Notes under the pieces: model-generated
The model's database searches: none
The model's input: only the letters and a program-made list of their open reading frames with translations
Told to the model about the DNA's origin: nothing
Part shown: in pieces, positions 1 through 10,344 of the stretch
Layout of the letters: the number at the start of each line of letters is the position of its first letter
Position numbering within the stretch: position 1 is the first letter of the stretch
Translations under genes and position numbers: made by a program
Assembly (NCBI GenBank): GCA_963377175.1
Contig: CAUJNA010002724.1
Coordinates: 376,093-440,092 of the forward strand
From: Effrenium voratum
Lineage: Eukaryota; Sar; Dinophyceae; Suessiales; Symbiodiniaceae
Direction of reading: 5' to 3'
Length of the DNA: 64,000 nucleotides

Positions 1-284
1 TGAGGGGGGGGGTCCCCTCAAAAAAAACAAGCCACCCAGTTAGGACAACCGAGGGAAAGCAATGGAAACCCAAGGAAACCAGTGGAAACAAAAACATCGC
101 TTTGGAAAAAACATCGAAACTTGAAAACATGCACAACGTCCGGAAGTCATAGACTCTCTTTAAACCCGCGGGCCAATGAAACATATGGTTGAGCAAATGG
201 GGCGAAACTTGTGTGGCAAACTGACCTGGCCGAATCAAACGGTTTTCCTACGTGAAACCAGCGTCACCCTTGTTCAGCTTCTTT

Positions 285-395
285 ATTGGCGGTTTGGTTT
301 TGTGGTTTCGTGGTTCAGGGGTGGTAAACTTCATTTACCCTCAAGAAGCAGGGCTTCAAACCCCACCAATCCAATCCACCAACTAAGGGTTACCT
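285..395. repeat. Interspersed family C, copy 1
   Basis: This segment has GGTTT-rich sequence on the left and a matching AACC-rich inverted end on the right (CCACCAATCCAATCCACC near 361-380). The same GGTTTGGATTGGTGG-type inverted pair recurs near 3465, 6650, 21515, 27485, 40195 and 57495. The two ends can pair into a hairpin of about 100 bases, so it looks like a short non-autonomous element. No coding capacity is seen. Confidence 0.55.
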
Positions 396-526
396 CACTC
401 TTTCAAAAACCTCCAAAAGCAAGTAAACTGACTGCCCGAGTCGACTGGCCAAAAAAGGGCGCAACAAAATGGTTTGCCACTCAACTGGCCCAACCCCAAA
501 AAGTTCAAAGTCCAGGAACCCCGGGA

Positions 527-712
527 GTGAGCAAAGGAAACGGCCTGGCCAAGCAGTGGCCCTGGGACGTCGCGTCGACCTCTCCTCCGGCCAGGTGGGG
601 CTTCCGAGCCACATCTCCGAGCGGCACGCGAGGAGCCAGTCCTGCGACCGACCCAAGCCCAACGGCCCGGCTGCGGATTCTGAGCGCCTCGTGTTTCGGG
701 GGACGTCGGACC
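527..712 (+). CDS. Possible exon, unknown protein
   Basis: A GC-rich island inside otherwise AT-richer repeat DNA. One plus frame reads without stops and with balanced composition through residues such as GRRVDLSSGQVGLPSH, preceded by an AG at about 533. Other frames on both strands are also open, so strand and frame are not secure. No domain is recognised. Confidence 0.3.
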
Positions 713-879
713 ACCTCCCCAAAAAACACACACTTCCGTGGCTTTGGCATCTTTGGAGGGACCCCCAAAAACAAAGAGGAATGGCAAACAACTCCATGTT
801 TGGAAGCCCAAAGGTTGGGCGTTCGAAATGGTGGGTGCGAAGGCCAGTCTTAATCAAAACCTGCAAGTTTCAAAACTAG

Positions 880-2110
880 CAAACATGCCCCTGGACAAGC
901 GAGCGCCCTGTGGGAGGGGGGGAAAGGGGTGAAACATCTTGCGCTAAGCCCTACAATTAAAACCTTTCCCACCAGTCTAAGTGTTCCTTCTTTACACCCC
1001 TTTGGGTGTTCGGACAAGTTAGTGGCATTCTAGGTCAGAACTACACGTGGCGGACTTATAAGTAGGTTCTAGACTAGGATGCAAGCCACTTACCAAACTT
1101 GGCCGGCCACCCAAGCTTGATCACACTTTGGGAAAGGACCCAGCATGGCAACCGAAATCACACGGGTTTGTCTTGACAGAATCCCAAACGAGTCATTTGC
1201 CAGGTATAACTGTATGACCAAGGCGGAACACAAAATACATGTCTTCGTGGTTGAAGCGCATGACAAACATGCTGCTTCTTTGCTGATTGGTGGGAACCAA
1301 ATCACAACAGCCCTGATCCAATATATCCGTCCCACTCAAAAGAATTTCCCCGGGCTTTGTGGGACATATTCCAAGTTCATTCAGGTTGAAGAACCCCAGA
1401 AAACACAAACAGAGAAACACACACAGAGGCCTGTCTGAAACATGATTCGGCTGCTCCAGCCTTGGAGGTTACAGGGGGCACACACACATACAAACAAGCG
1501 CTACAAGGGCGCTGAAACGAGTAGGTGCGCCCTTATCGATCGCTGTTCAGGAAGCCCCTGACCGTCACCTGGAGAACCTGTACTTGCGCTAGCCCCAAAA
1601 ATAAGTTCCAAGAAGGCAAACTTCCCCACATCAGTGGCTCGTCTTTTTCCAGCAATCGAACCCCTTCAAAATAGATTTTGGTTTTCCTTTTGGTTCCCTT
1701 TAAAACCTACCAGAAAAGGGGGTACCATCGCAAAACAAGACTTCCCATGCAGAACTCTTCTCAACTGGCGGGTTGCACCCTAAGCCCTGAGGTCGTAACT
1801 CACCACTGGGGTCGTGATTCAGCGCAAACCCCTATTCAGCTCTTGGTGGTGCCGGTAGGGCGGTTCCAAGCTGCAAAACGACCTAAAGCTCAATTTGACC
1901 CCTTTGCAACCACGTCAGTATGTGAGAACTGGCCTTGGATGTGCCACAGGCGTGGGTTCTTTCTCCCAGGAACACGTTGTTGGAGTCACATCTTTGGGAA
2001 AAAAGGGTCGCGGGAGAGGGCGCGGAAGTGAGACACCAAGTTCGAGTCTGCAGTTGAACACGTGGCCATGAAACTCGGAGGGAAAGCACTGAACCCTCGG
2101 TGGCTTTCTG
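880..2110. other. Repeat-filled stretch without a recognisable gene
   Basis: I see no convincing exon here. The open frames have AT-rich third positions and Lys/Thr/Gln-rich translations typical of non-coding DNA in this window. It contains one copy of family I (1342-1398). Confidence 0.4.
1342..1398 (+). repeat. Family I element, copy 1
   Basis: GGCTTTGTGGGACATATTCC followed by a segment ending GGTTGAAGAACCCC. The reverse complement of 2752-2805 matches almost base for base over about 45 positions, so the two copies are inverted with respect to each other. Confidence 0.65.
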
Positions 2111-2230
2111 CTCCCCTGCTAAAAGTTGCTTTTAGTTTTGCTTTTCGTGGCTTAATGGAAAACACATTCGTGGGGGCCTAGGCAAATGTCCGAGAATAAG
2201 AGGCGCCAGGGCACCTCACATCTGGTCTGC

Positions 2231-2339
2231 CTCCATTTACGTTCTTGTCCCCTGAAAAATGAGAAAATATGTCCAGTAGTGATAGGTTCCCTGTAAAAAC
2301 CAACAGGGAAACAAATATATTTTTCTAAACTAAATGGAT
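2231..2339 (+). mobile_element. Family A MITE, divergent copy
   Basis: Matches the family A plan: CTCCATTT start, CCCTGAAAAATG, then TCCAGTAGTGATAGGTTCC, then CCAACAGGGAAA and a degenerate right TIR AAATGGAT. The ends have drifted compared with copies near 25.9 and 39.8 kb. Confidence 0.6.
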
Positions 2340-2751
2340 CGAAGTCTGGGAATTCTCCTCTAGTCTTTGCTGGCCTAGCCAAAAGACGGAACAGACCCAC
2401 TGGAGGTATATTTGTTTTGCGCATGACAATGAAGAGAACGAAAAAACCGAGGAAACAGCTGAAACACAAGCAGTGAAGCTAACACTGCGGGTCTTCTCAG
2501 AGCTCTTCGCACTCCTGCTTCTCACTTGTGGCTGAACTGGATGGCCCACTGAACTTCTCACGCGGTGCTAAATGAGGGATCTCGAAAATCGAACACCGTG
2601 CCCACGCTCTTTTTGTCAATTCGCACCCAGGAGATGTAGCAGCAACAGTGGCTGTTCAACCCTAACCCTGGAAAGGAGCAAAGGCAAACCTAACCATTTT
2701 TCAGAAAGGCATGTGTGTGTGTGTGTTTCTCTGTTTGTTTGCTTTTTTTCT

Positions 2752-2805
2752 CATGGGGTTCTTCAACCTGGAATGAACTCGGAATATGTCCCACAAAGCC
2801 AACTC
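2752..2805 (-). repeat. Family I element, copy 2 (inverted)
   Basis: Reverse complement of the segment at 1342-1398 with two or three differences. It lies directly beside the exon island at 2818-2961. Confidence 0.65.
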
Positions 2806-2817
2806 TTTTCCCAAAGA

Positions 2818-2961
2818 GGTTTCGACGCCTTGAGGGCCCGGTAGGTGATGTCGTTGCTGGGGTAGAGCTGCACTGAGGACATGTCTAGGCCGTACTGGAC
2901 CAAGACTTGCGGCACCAGGCCGATTCCATAGATCTCCAGCCTAAAGCTCGGAACTCCCTGA
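2818..2961 (-). CDS. Putative exon, unknown protein
   Basis: On the minus strand this island reads about 45 codons with strongly G/C-ending third positions, including SFRLEIYGIGLVPQVLV, then QYGLDMSSVQLYPSND and YRALKASK. The codon pattern contrasts sharply with the flanking poly-C and repeat DNA. I do not recognise the family. It is the lowest-coordinate member of the minus-strand exon series and could be a distal exon of the thioredoxin-like gene or of another gene. Confidence 0.6.
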
Positions 2962-3161
2962 GGGGAGGGTGGGGGAGGGTGGGTGGGGGGAAAACCCCCT
3001 AGTTCCATTCATCTTCATTTTGACATACAGGGAAAATGGAGCCATAAATGGAATTTCAGCACCCCCCCCCCCTCCCCCAATTCCATTTTAAAGGGGCTGG
3101 GGATGTGCAAAGGAAACCTTTGCTGAAGCGGATATCTGTCCACTTGTCTCTTGTTGGCCTT

Positions 3162-3220
3162 AAAGGGAATCTGTCACTACTGGACATGTCGTCTCATTTT
3201 CTCCAGCGGGCCTAAAGAAA
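3162..3220 (-). mobile_element. Family A fragment (degenerate)
   Basis: AGGGAATCTGTCACTACTGG and CCAGCGGGCCTAAAG correspond to the reverse complement of the family A core (CCAGTAGTGAnnnATTCCCTTT). The TIRs are lost. Confidence 0.35.
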
Positions 3221-3777
3221 TGGAAGAAAGAGCGATCATCTTAAGGGAGGGAAAGGAAGATATTATTGCTGAGAGCTGCTTCAAGGATAGAAAATGTGGC
3301 CAAGGTGATGAGCGTTCGAAAAGTTGACATTTTTGCGCTCCTCGCATGATCCCTCAGTCAGGTTCCAGGCTGGGGAGGGGATATATGGGGTGGCCATAAT
3401 TTCTGCTTCTGAAAAGGGTGGTTTGTCTAGTGGCTTTGGGTGGCATCCCATTACCCTCTCCAAGAACCCTAGGGTCCAAATCCCCAAAACCACCAATTCA
3501 AAACCACCAACCAAGGCTAACCCGATAATTGGAAGTAGAGGTGGCAAAAGGACTCTGCGTCAAAACAAGGACAACCTCGGATTTATCAGCAGTTCTCCTT
3601 TCAGTACGAACATTATCTATTATCATCTATATTGTAGGGGGCTCCTCTGACTAGTAGGCTCCTCCAGATTAATCCGAGGTCAACAAGTCAAAAGTCCTCA
3701 GATCCCCTGCCGAAAGCTGAAACTTTTAGAGGGTAAAAAAGGAAACCCCCAAGGAACCAACTAAAAATGTAAAAATC

Positions 3778-3975
3778 TATGGAAGCGGATGGCTGGGAAT
3801 CCACCAATGTCGCCGCGCCACAGGGGGTTTCGGGTATTGTCCACCTCTTCCGGCACAAAGCCGAAGTCCATGTGGGGCCAAAGGTCCACGTCGCTGGACA
3901 GCGCCTGGAACCCACCACTCGCGTGACTCGAATAGCTCGGAACCTGTTTCTGGGCCGGATCCAGGGGGCGGGGTT
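3778..3975 (-). CDS. Putative exon, unknown protein (WPHMDFGFVPEEV)
   Basis: The minus strand carries an open segment reading SDVDLWPHMDFGFVPEEVDN, then NPLWRGDIGGFPAIRFH, with predominantly G/C third positions. The reading ends at an A-rich stretch near 3775. No family is recognised. Its position downstream of the KVILFSRR exon (4331-4404) would fit the same minus-strand transcript, but the sequence has no thioredoxin features, so a separate gene is equally possible. Confidence 0.65.
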
Positions 3976-4330
3976 GGGGGCTCCGAACTACCCACCAGGC
4001 TTTGAGGAACCCCAGGGAAACCAAGCACTAAAAAGGCATTCGTGGCACATGACACCAAAAAAACACATGAATCACCTCAAAGAAGTGACTACCCCTTCGT
4101 TCCCATCATCGCCCCCCCCCCCCACAAAAAACATGATCATGAATCACCTTAAAGAAGTGACGCACCACCCATTCCTTCCCATCGTCCCCCCTCCCACCCC
4201 CGCCCGCCCCCCCCCCCCAAACAAAAAAAAAAAAACACGGAAGTTGTTCCCACCGTTCCAAAAAGAACGCGGCCAGCGTGGCGAGCCACCGCTCAGACGG
4301 CTCGATTTCGCGATTCGCGAAAAGCGATTC

Positions 4331-4404
4331 GCGGCCTTGAAGATGGCGGGGGTGCCCTTGCGCCGGGAGAAGAGGATCACCTTGATGGGGTGCAGCCGTC
4401 CTGA
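4331..4404 (-). CDS. Exon of thioredoxin/PDI-like protein (linker region)
   Basis: Minus-strand reading LHPIKVILFSRRKGTPAIFK with almost all codons ending in G or C. The pattern 'hydrophobic-KVILF-basic-P-FKA' resembles the segment that opens the second thioredoxin-fold module in DnaJ-thioredoxin and PDI-like proteins (KVLLF..K..P..YKAL). Here it lies 1.1 kb downstream of a VTKKNLNEFL exon and further downstream of two thioredoxin-fold exons on the same strand. Assignment is by motif resemblance only. Confidence 0.55.
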
Positions 4405-4424
4405 AGGTTTGCAAGCCCTTTTTT

Positions 4425-4590
4425 CCTACGAAAACGACGTCGTTTGTCTTCCATTTTGGTTAAGACCCCTGGAAAAACAAACTATTTGCAGTAGTGATTT
4501 CTATTTGGTCGCTCTCTGCTCCCCTGCTAAAAGTTTCCTACGAGCGACGTCGATTTTCTTCCATTTGGTTAAGAAAACTGGAAAATAAAA
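4425..4590. repeat. Partial family A ends with an ACGACGT-containing repeat
   Basis: Two left halves of family A (CTTCCATTTTGGTTAAGACC near 4450 and CTTCCATTTGGTTAAGAAAA near 4560), each preceded by CTACGA...GACGTCG. A third, fuller copy at 4835-4969 has the same AACGACGTCGATTTT leader, and a shorter CGAGCGACGAT copy lies near 4616. The leader is therefore part of a longer repeat unit in this locality. Confidence 0.5.
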
Positions 4591-4858
4591 ATAAAAATGC
4601 TTCTGAGCATTTTCCTGCGAGCGACGATCTCCCCCACCTTCAGGGAGGGCGGGGGGGGGGTAGGGGGTCCCCGAATTCCATTCCTCTTCCCCAACACGGA
4701 ACCAAACATGGAATATTGGCCAGTGACCAGCCCAAAAACAAGGGTACACTTTTTGGGCCACCGCTTAAATCAAGGGAGAGCCACAAAGGAGAAAAGTGTA
4801 AAGTGTGTCCACTGGCTAGGTGAGGCTTCTTTGTCCTGCGAAAACGACGTCGATTTTC

Positions 4859-4969
4859 GGCCATTTGGTTAGGACCCCTGGAAAACATAAAAAGACATGT
4901 CCAGCAGCGATGCATTCCTTTCGATACCAACAAGGGGAAATAAAAGAAGTACTCTGAAGCAAAATGGAT
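4859..4969 (+). mobile_element. Family A MITE
   Basis: CCATTTGGTTAGGACCCCTG at the left, a CCAGCAGCGATGCATTCC core, CCAACAAGGGGAAAT, and a worn right TIR (AGCAAAATGGAT). Length is about 110 bp, the family norm. Confidence 0.6.
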
Positions 4970-5371
4970 GCGAGGAGAATCAAAGCATACAAAGAGATGA
5001 CCGCTAAAATTGGCAAAGTCAGCTGCTCATGGCACCAACCTCAAGAAAGACCCTTGGGCTCCCTGATTTGGCAACAGCTGTTTGTCACGACACCAGGTCA
5101 ACCTTTATTTGAGGGTCCCTAAGGGGCAACCAAAAGCTTGCTTGAAGCTCCCTAAGAGGAAATGAAAGAACAAATTTGGGAATGACCCCCATCCTTTCAA
5201 AAGCCGTGTTCCATAGCCCGCAGGGAAACAAACATTTCCGCAAATGTTGACATGGCTGTGGGTCAAAACGGTACCCCAAATGGAACCCTGGTAAGTGGAA
5301 ACATGGACCAAAACCTGCGGTTTTGTGGCGGCTTAATTGCGACCCACACTCCACATGTTATTTCGCTCACA

Positions 5372-5494
5372 CCTTGGTTGCTGTTGACCCTCCTGCAAAA
5401 AGTTTAACTGTTTGGGGGTTTAGTGGAAAACCCAACTTGATTTCAACCAAAAAGTTAAAGTCTAAAGATCCGTTGCCCAACAGCAGCCAAGACA
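5372..5494 (+). mobile_element. Family D element with TIRs
   Basis: Begins CTTGGTTGCTGTTGACC and ends CCCAACAGCAGCCAAG, so the termini are inverted repeats. The interior AAAGTTAAAGTCTAAAGATC is shared with copies at 6449, 19196 and 42350. In minus orientation it starts about 30 bases after the putative splice donor of the exon at 5526-5619. Confidence 0.65.
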
Positions 5495-5525
5495 CTAAAA
5501 AAAAAAAACACCTTTCAGCCACCTG

Positions 5526-5619
5526 CCGGTCCTCCCAGGAACTCGTTTAGGTTCTTCTTGGTCACCTGCACTGTCCGGTCGTTGAAGGCGATCATGCTCG
5601 CCTCACAGTGGGGCATTCT
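5526..5619 (-). CDS. Exon of thioredoxin-like gene (VTKKNLNEFL)
   Basis: Minus strand: MIAFNDRTVQVTKKNLNEFL followed by GGPA, then CGGCAG/GTGGCT, a good AG/GT donor. The possible acceptor CTGTGAG/GCG lies at about 5601; a second lies near 5619. The segment 'V.VTKKNLNEFL' has the form of the linker that precedes a new thioredoxin-fold module (lt..n...fl). A Lon-protease linker has a similar VT..NL..FLG pattern and is the main alternative. Neighbouring minus exons favour the thioredoxin reading. Confidence 0.6.
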
Positions 5620-5928
5620 AACACGGAGCTCCAATACCCCCAACCCCTTAACCCCAAGGATACAGGAGAACATGACCCCTATGCGGCCACCATCAAGAGT
5701 GTATGCCACATTTCCTTAGGACCAGTGGGTGGCAGTGCACAGTGGAGAGAAATGCAACGGGATCAGAGCTCCCGTTGCTCTTGAAATCCTTTCCTGGGTG
5801 CCAAAGATTTGGCTTCGGGACAGTCAACAGAGTTGAAAACGTTGAAAACACCATCATCTTTTCAATCATTTCCATGGCTGTTGGAAACGTCTGCTGCAAC
5901 ATTGCAGCAGAACGGGGCAGCCACGATT

Positions 5929-5948
5929 CACACACACACACACACACC
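5929..5948. repeat. (CA)n microsatellite
   Basis: An uninterrupted CA run of about 19 bases. Confidence 0.9.
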
Positions 5949-6154
5949 TAGTTGGTTGCGAGAAAGAAGCTAAGAAACCCGCTTGGCAACATGGAGGTTG
6001 ACCGGCGAGTTGGGAGTTGGACCCCGTCTGACTCAAAGAAAAGGAAAACCCCATAGAAGTCCTTGCGAGAACATGTTCCTTGAATGGGGGATGACGGGGA
6101 AACCCGAGAAAGCAGTTTGCTGCCAACAAGAGCTTAGCTGAAGAAATTGCGAGA

Positions 6155-6270
6155 CTAGGTCCGTAGAGAGATTAGAATCAGGGAACCTTTCTTTTTCTCT
6201 CTGTAGTCTATTTTAGTAAGGGAACCCTCCCAACCAAAAGGGGTGAGAAAGGGCACTACTGGGGACCTAG
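6155..6270 (+). mobile_element. Family B MITE, copy 1
   Basis: CTAGGTCCGTAGAGAG at the left, TGTAGTCTATTTTAGTA in the middle, and GCACTACTGGGGACCTAG at the right. Ends are inverted repeats that include CTAG on both sides. In minus orientation the element begins directly after the exon at 6280-6411, about ten bases beyond a GTATGT donor. Confidence 0.75.
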
Positions 6271-6279
6271 GTGACATAC

Positions 6280-6411
6280 AAGCATCACCGCCTCAAACGC
6301 CATGTCAATCACTTGGCGCATGACACGCTGAAGCCAAATCGCCACGGCCGAGGTGAAGCCCTCACGAGAGTGCTGGCCCTGGAAAACGCGCGCGGCACCT
6401 CGATCGAAGCG
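6280..6411 (-). CDS. Exon of thioredoxin-like protein (C-terminal part of the fold)
   Basis: Minus-strand reading with no stops: ARVFQGQHSREGFTSAVAIW then LQRVMRQVIDMAFEAVML, followed by GTATGT, a consensus splice donor. The pattern 'Y/F.G.+S.E.F...V..WL' is the last strand and helix of a thioredoxin fold. The upstream minus exon at 8348-8458 supplies the preceding strand (RPLVMLYPTG), so the two read as consecutive parts of one domain. The active-site CxxC exon was not found. Confidence 0.65.
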
Positions 6412-6448
6412 CAGTCACAGTCAAGTACTGTATTGTCTTATTTCGTTT

Positions 6449-6571
6449 CTTATAGCTTGGTTGATGTTGACCCCTCACCAAAAAAATAACTTATCTGGCT
6501 TTAGTGGAAAACCCAACTTGATTTCCCAAAAAGTTAAAGTCTAAAGATCCAAGCCAATAGCAGCCAAGATA
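6449..6571 (+). mobile_element. Family D element
   Basis: Left end GCTTGGTTGATGTTGACC, right end CCAATAGCAGCCAAGA, shared core AAAGTTAAAGTCTAAAGATC. It lies some 40 bases upstream (minus orientation) of the exon at 6280-6411. Confidence 0.65.
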
Positions 6572-6645
6572 GTTTCGGCGAGCTTAAACTGCCCTATAAT
6601 ACAAAGTCAGGATGTCCTTCAAGCAAGGCCCAATTGATCACAAAG

Positions 6646-6705
6646 GGTGGATTGGATTGGTGGGTTGGGGGGTTGAACCCGGGTTCTTGAAGAGATACCG
6701 CCCCC
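6646..6705 (+). repeat. Family C fragment
   Basis: GGATTGGATTGGTGGGTTGG followed by TTGAACCCGGGTTCTTGA. It is only the left half of the family C hairpin. Confidence 0.5.
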
Positions 6706-6959
6706 TTATACGGGGTAGGTTTCTGAGAACCATCAGATGCAGGTTGAGCCCCAAAAGTTATTGTGCCCATGTAGGCAGGTGCCCAAAATTGCTTGTTTGG
6801 ACAGGGTGAAAACCCTCTGCTTTCCACAGCAATAAGATGCAACCTGTCAGACCCCGTGGACATTTCACAGAGATCCAATTCAAGTAGACTTGCTATAGCA
6901 GTCAACAAAAATATAGATATAAAGCGTTCCCTTGTTGGTGAACATTTGCTTCTTCCTGA

Positions 6960-8065
6960 CTATTAGCTGGAAGGGGTTTTCTAATCAGAGGTCAAGATAA
7001 ACGTCTCGACTTGTTCTGTCTACCACTTGCCCTCTTTCCAATCATAGAAGTGGACGTGGTTTTGTTGGGCTGGTCTTCCAAAACTTCCAGAACCCAATCG
7101 TCCACTTCCATTGGACGCTGTTTTCCTAGATGTGTCTCATTTTTTCGGGTTCCCTTTTTGGGGTTCTCCGTTCACGGAACACCAGAAGCCCCTATGGTTT
7201 CCTTTAAGGGAATCAGGTTCATTCCCAAACCCTGGGTCAGTCCTGACCCAATCATTCACCAAGGAACCCAGAAGCGGAACACATCTGGGTCTCTATTTTC
7301 GTAGGCCCTTGCACATCTCCAACCAGCTCGGAGGTGGTTCCTCAATGAAAATCTGAGCCATTTGGGATACCCCTGTTTGGTGGGTTTTAAAGGGAAACCG
7401 AAAGGAACACCGAAGCCATTTTGGGGGGTCCCCTAAGAAACACACCCATTTATGTTACTCGCGGGGCTCTTGGGTCCACCAATGGAAAGCCACATTTGCA
7501 GGGATTTCATATGAATTCATGACTGTCTAAACTGATCCCTGGCGAAAAGTTTAACTTGTGGGTTAAATGGAAGCCCAAACAACTAAAAGCCAAAGTTGAA
7601 CCGGACGATTCGCTGAGAACTGCGAGCTGTGTTGAGCTGCCAACCCCAGGCTGAGTTTAATGGCTTTCGGCTTTCGGGGATGATTTTCAAAAATCTGTCA
7701 AAGATCTAGGTGGTCAAGCGGATTGTTGAAGAGAGACTTGGGATGGGAAAGGGATCTACACAGCTGGGACAACACGGGCTGATTTGCTCAAGAGACCTCA
7801 ACTCCCAATCTCCCATTTGCTGAATGGCCGTCCAGTAGCTATAGAGGTCCTAAAAAACAAACCGGGGGGGGGGGGAACAAAACAAAAAACATAGCCTGAG
7901 ACGCAAATGGGGCGAAACTTGTGGGGGGAAACTGACCTGGCCGAGCCAAATGGGCATCATCGAAATCGGCGGATTTCAACACGAGGAGCCTGGAAGGTCA
8001 GAGCCTGAACACTTGTTGAAATCAGAAGCTCTGAGAAAAAGTGCACCGGACATTTGATGTAATGC
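6960..8065. other. Repeat-derived stretch, no gene recognised
   Basis: Contains a family J copy (7378-7450: AAAGGGAAACC...CCATTTTGGGGGGTCCCC...AAACACACCC) and a family D-prime fragment near 7535 (GATCCCTGGCGAAAAGTTTA). Open frames are short and lack coding-like codon use. Confidence 0.4.
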
Positions 8066-8188
8066 TAACCCCGGATTAAGCAGAACCCCTGGTTCATTTT
8101 GATCGGGGGGTGTCCCCTTTTGGGATTCATCACTTTTGGAGGGAACACCCCCCTAATACTGGGACGGGTTTATTAATCCGGGGTCGAC
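8066..8188 (+). mobile_element. Family G element
   Basis: Opens with AACCCCGGATTAAGCAG and closes with TTAATCCGGGGTCGACATT, so the termini are inverted repeats (CCCCGGATTAA/TTAATCCGGGG). The same ends occur at 20660-20757 and, degraded, at 18985-19092 and near 3655. Length about 120 bp. Confidence 0.65.
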
Positions 8189-8347
8189 ATTACTTATTTT
8201 CTCAAAAATGGCCCCCGTTTCGGCGGGGTGTGGTGAGTGTGGTGGCAACTTCGCCCAGGGCTACACGGAAAAAGGATATGTTCAGATTATCACATTTCGA
8301 CTACCCCAATACCTCAGATGGATTCCAGGCAAGGTAACGTGGTCAAC

Positions 8348-8458
8348 TGGACACCCCGAGCTCTCCGAGCTGCGATTCCCGGTGGGGTACAGCATCACCA
8401 GCGGCCTCTGCCTCACGTTCTGCTCTGCGCAAATCCGAGGCCACTGGTCACAGTCCAG
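8348..8458 (-). CDS. Exon of thioredoxin/PDI-like protein (strand beta3-beta4)
   Basis: Minus strand reads DCDQWPRICAEQNVRQRP, then LVMLYPTGNRSSESSG, then a CCA/GTTGACC donor near 8347. 'DC....+lC....V+.+P..mlYP.G' matches the stretch around the conserved cis-proline of PDI-type thioredoxin domains (VDC...lC..+.V.gyPT...f..G). The next minus exon (6280-6411) continues the fold. Function is probably thiol-disulfide exchange or a redox-inactive thioredoxin-fold binding module; the catalytic CxxC would lie upstream and is not seen. Confidence 0.6.
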
Positions 8459-8529
8459 AGTACCCATGCCTCAGAGACTCACGGAGACTGGGCAAGCAAT
8501 CTGCTTCACCCAGGCCGAGTAAATGGGCC

Positions 8530-9790
8530 AACAACAGGTCGCTTGTTACGAACCAAAACGGATCTTCCCAAAAGCCCAGGAACTCGGAAGGCAGTTCCGT
8601 GCTCAAGTTGGCCCACAGGCTATGGTTTACTAAACCCACCGGCTGTGCCGCAACTCCGCTCTCAAGAGCCGGTCCCGATAGCCAAGTCTGCTCGGAGGCT
8701 TGGTCATTACCGAATATCCATACCATTCTGCCAAGGGATTGGGATCCTGCAGGTGCTCTATGCTAAGCTTAGGCTCGTACTTCCAATCTCGACATGCTCA
8801 CGCCTCACCACTAAATCAGATATAAAAGACTTGGGTGTGCCCCCGCTAAAAAAAAAAAAAACGAACGAGAAGGCCCCTCTCCGTGTGAAACCCGTGTAAT
8901 TACCATGTAGAATCAATGATTTGGGGAATGTATTCATTCCAAACCGGGGAGGCAATTCTACTTCCACTATAGCCGCTATGTGCGGGAGGCGATGCTGATG
9001 CAGCAGTCCGGGTTTAAACCCCCAGCATATGATGCAAACCTGTTGGAAGGACATGTTGGGTTGAATGCATTGCACTTGCCATCCCACAGCTTGGAGCAGC
9101 CCCAGGGGGGGGGGGTCTTGAAAAAGGGAGGGTGCTTGTGTTTAACGCGCTGAGGCTTCCTAACCCCAACCCCAATGAACCCTGAATGTTTATCCACTTC
9201 TACCCGTGTCCTGGGAAACTGGGAAGTCTCTAAGCGACGCCCAACAGACATGTCCAGCTCCCCTCAAAGTGGCTGTGGGTCGTTATAGGAACCCCAAATG
9301 GGTTGCCCTGGTAAAGGGAAACATGGACTAGAACCTGCGGTCCCCTGGTGATTTAATTTAGCCCCATTCCCAAGTGAACAGGGGTCAAGAACAAGTTGAG
9401 CAAATCAGAGCCAAGCGGCGGCTTTCTGCTTACAACATATCCATCCCCTGGTGGGGTCTTTTTGGGCGCGCAGGGGTAAGGGGTGGTAAAACCATGCGGC
9501 CTGGGACGAACATGATTCCTCCCTCCACAAACAGGTGACAACTCGTGACAACATACAAGTATGTGCTCGTCCCAAACTCGGGCACCCGCAAGAATGGGTG
9601 GTATCGTCTACGGTCCTTTTTAGAAGCCATCCAGAGGTGTGGGAGCATACACAACTGTCTTTTTGCCAGGTACCCTTCCCGACAATAGATTCCAACCAAG
9701 CCGTCCATTTTTGTGGAGGGGGGCATATCACACCTACTGGGTGTAACAAAACAACAAAAACTGTCTTAAAATGGCCACCCCCATAAAATG
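8530..9790. other. Long intron-like or intergenic stretch
   Basis: No exon island with the local coding signature is visible. It contains a 12-base palindrome GGGTTTAAACCC (about 9009-9020) and poly-G/poly-A runs. Open frames on both strands are of random composition. Confidence 0.35.
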
Positions 9791-9857
9791 GTTGATTTTC
9801 CTTTGGCTTCCCTGTGGGTTGTTTGGCACTCAGTTTGCCATTCCAATATCCAAGGTG

Positions 9858-9950
9858 CACGCCAGGCCTGCTGTCTCTTCTGCAGACTCTTCGAAGGCGT
9901 TCCTCGAAGCCGAAGATGCGGAGGAGAAGAGAATGAGCGTGGGGCCTCCG
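9858..9950 (+). CDS. Possible exon, unknown (plus strand favoured)
   Basis: The plus frame reads VHARPAVSSADSSKAFLEAE followed by DAEEKRMSVGPP, acidic/basic and Ala/Ser-rich, with AG upstream. A minus frame (LLLRIFGFEERLRR) is also open, so strand is not settled. It lies just before the trinucleotide tract. Confidence 0.35.
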
Positions 9951-10017
9951 CAGTTAGGATCGTTCCATGCTGCAAGTAGCCCTTTCAAAAGTCACGCCCC
10001 AAACTTGCGGAACCACA

Positions 10018-10302
10018 CTCGCACCATCACCATCACCATCGCCACCATCACCACCGGAACCACCACGACCATCATCACCGTCATCATCCACCACCACCAC
10101 CACCACCACCACCACCACCACCACCACCACCACCACCACGACCATCATCACTGTCATCATCACCACCACCACCAACACCAATCACCACCACCACCACCAC
10201 CACCACCACCACCCCCGCACTGTCACAATCACCACCACCATCACCACCACCACCCTCCCCATTCCCATTAGCACCACCATCGCCCCACTACCATCACGAT
10301 GG

Positions 10303-10344
<42 letters not shown>

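Noticed and set aside
3779..4588. 269-codon plus-strand open frame
   Set aside because: It is antisense to two better minus-strand exons and runs through poly-C and poly-A stretches.
5526..5619. Lon protease linker
   Set aside because: The VT..NL..FLG pattern fits, but no AAA+ or peptidase exon is nearby and flanking exons fit a thioredoxin-type protein better. Not fully excluded.
7415..7435. Dinoflagellate spliced-leader sequence (GCCATTTTGG resemblance)
   Set aside because: Only the CCATTTTGG word matches; the full 22-base leader is absent, and this belongs to family J.
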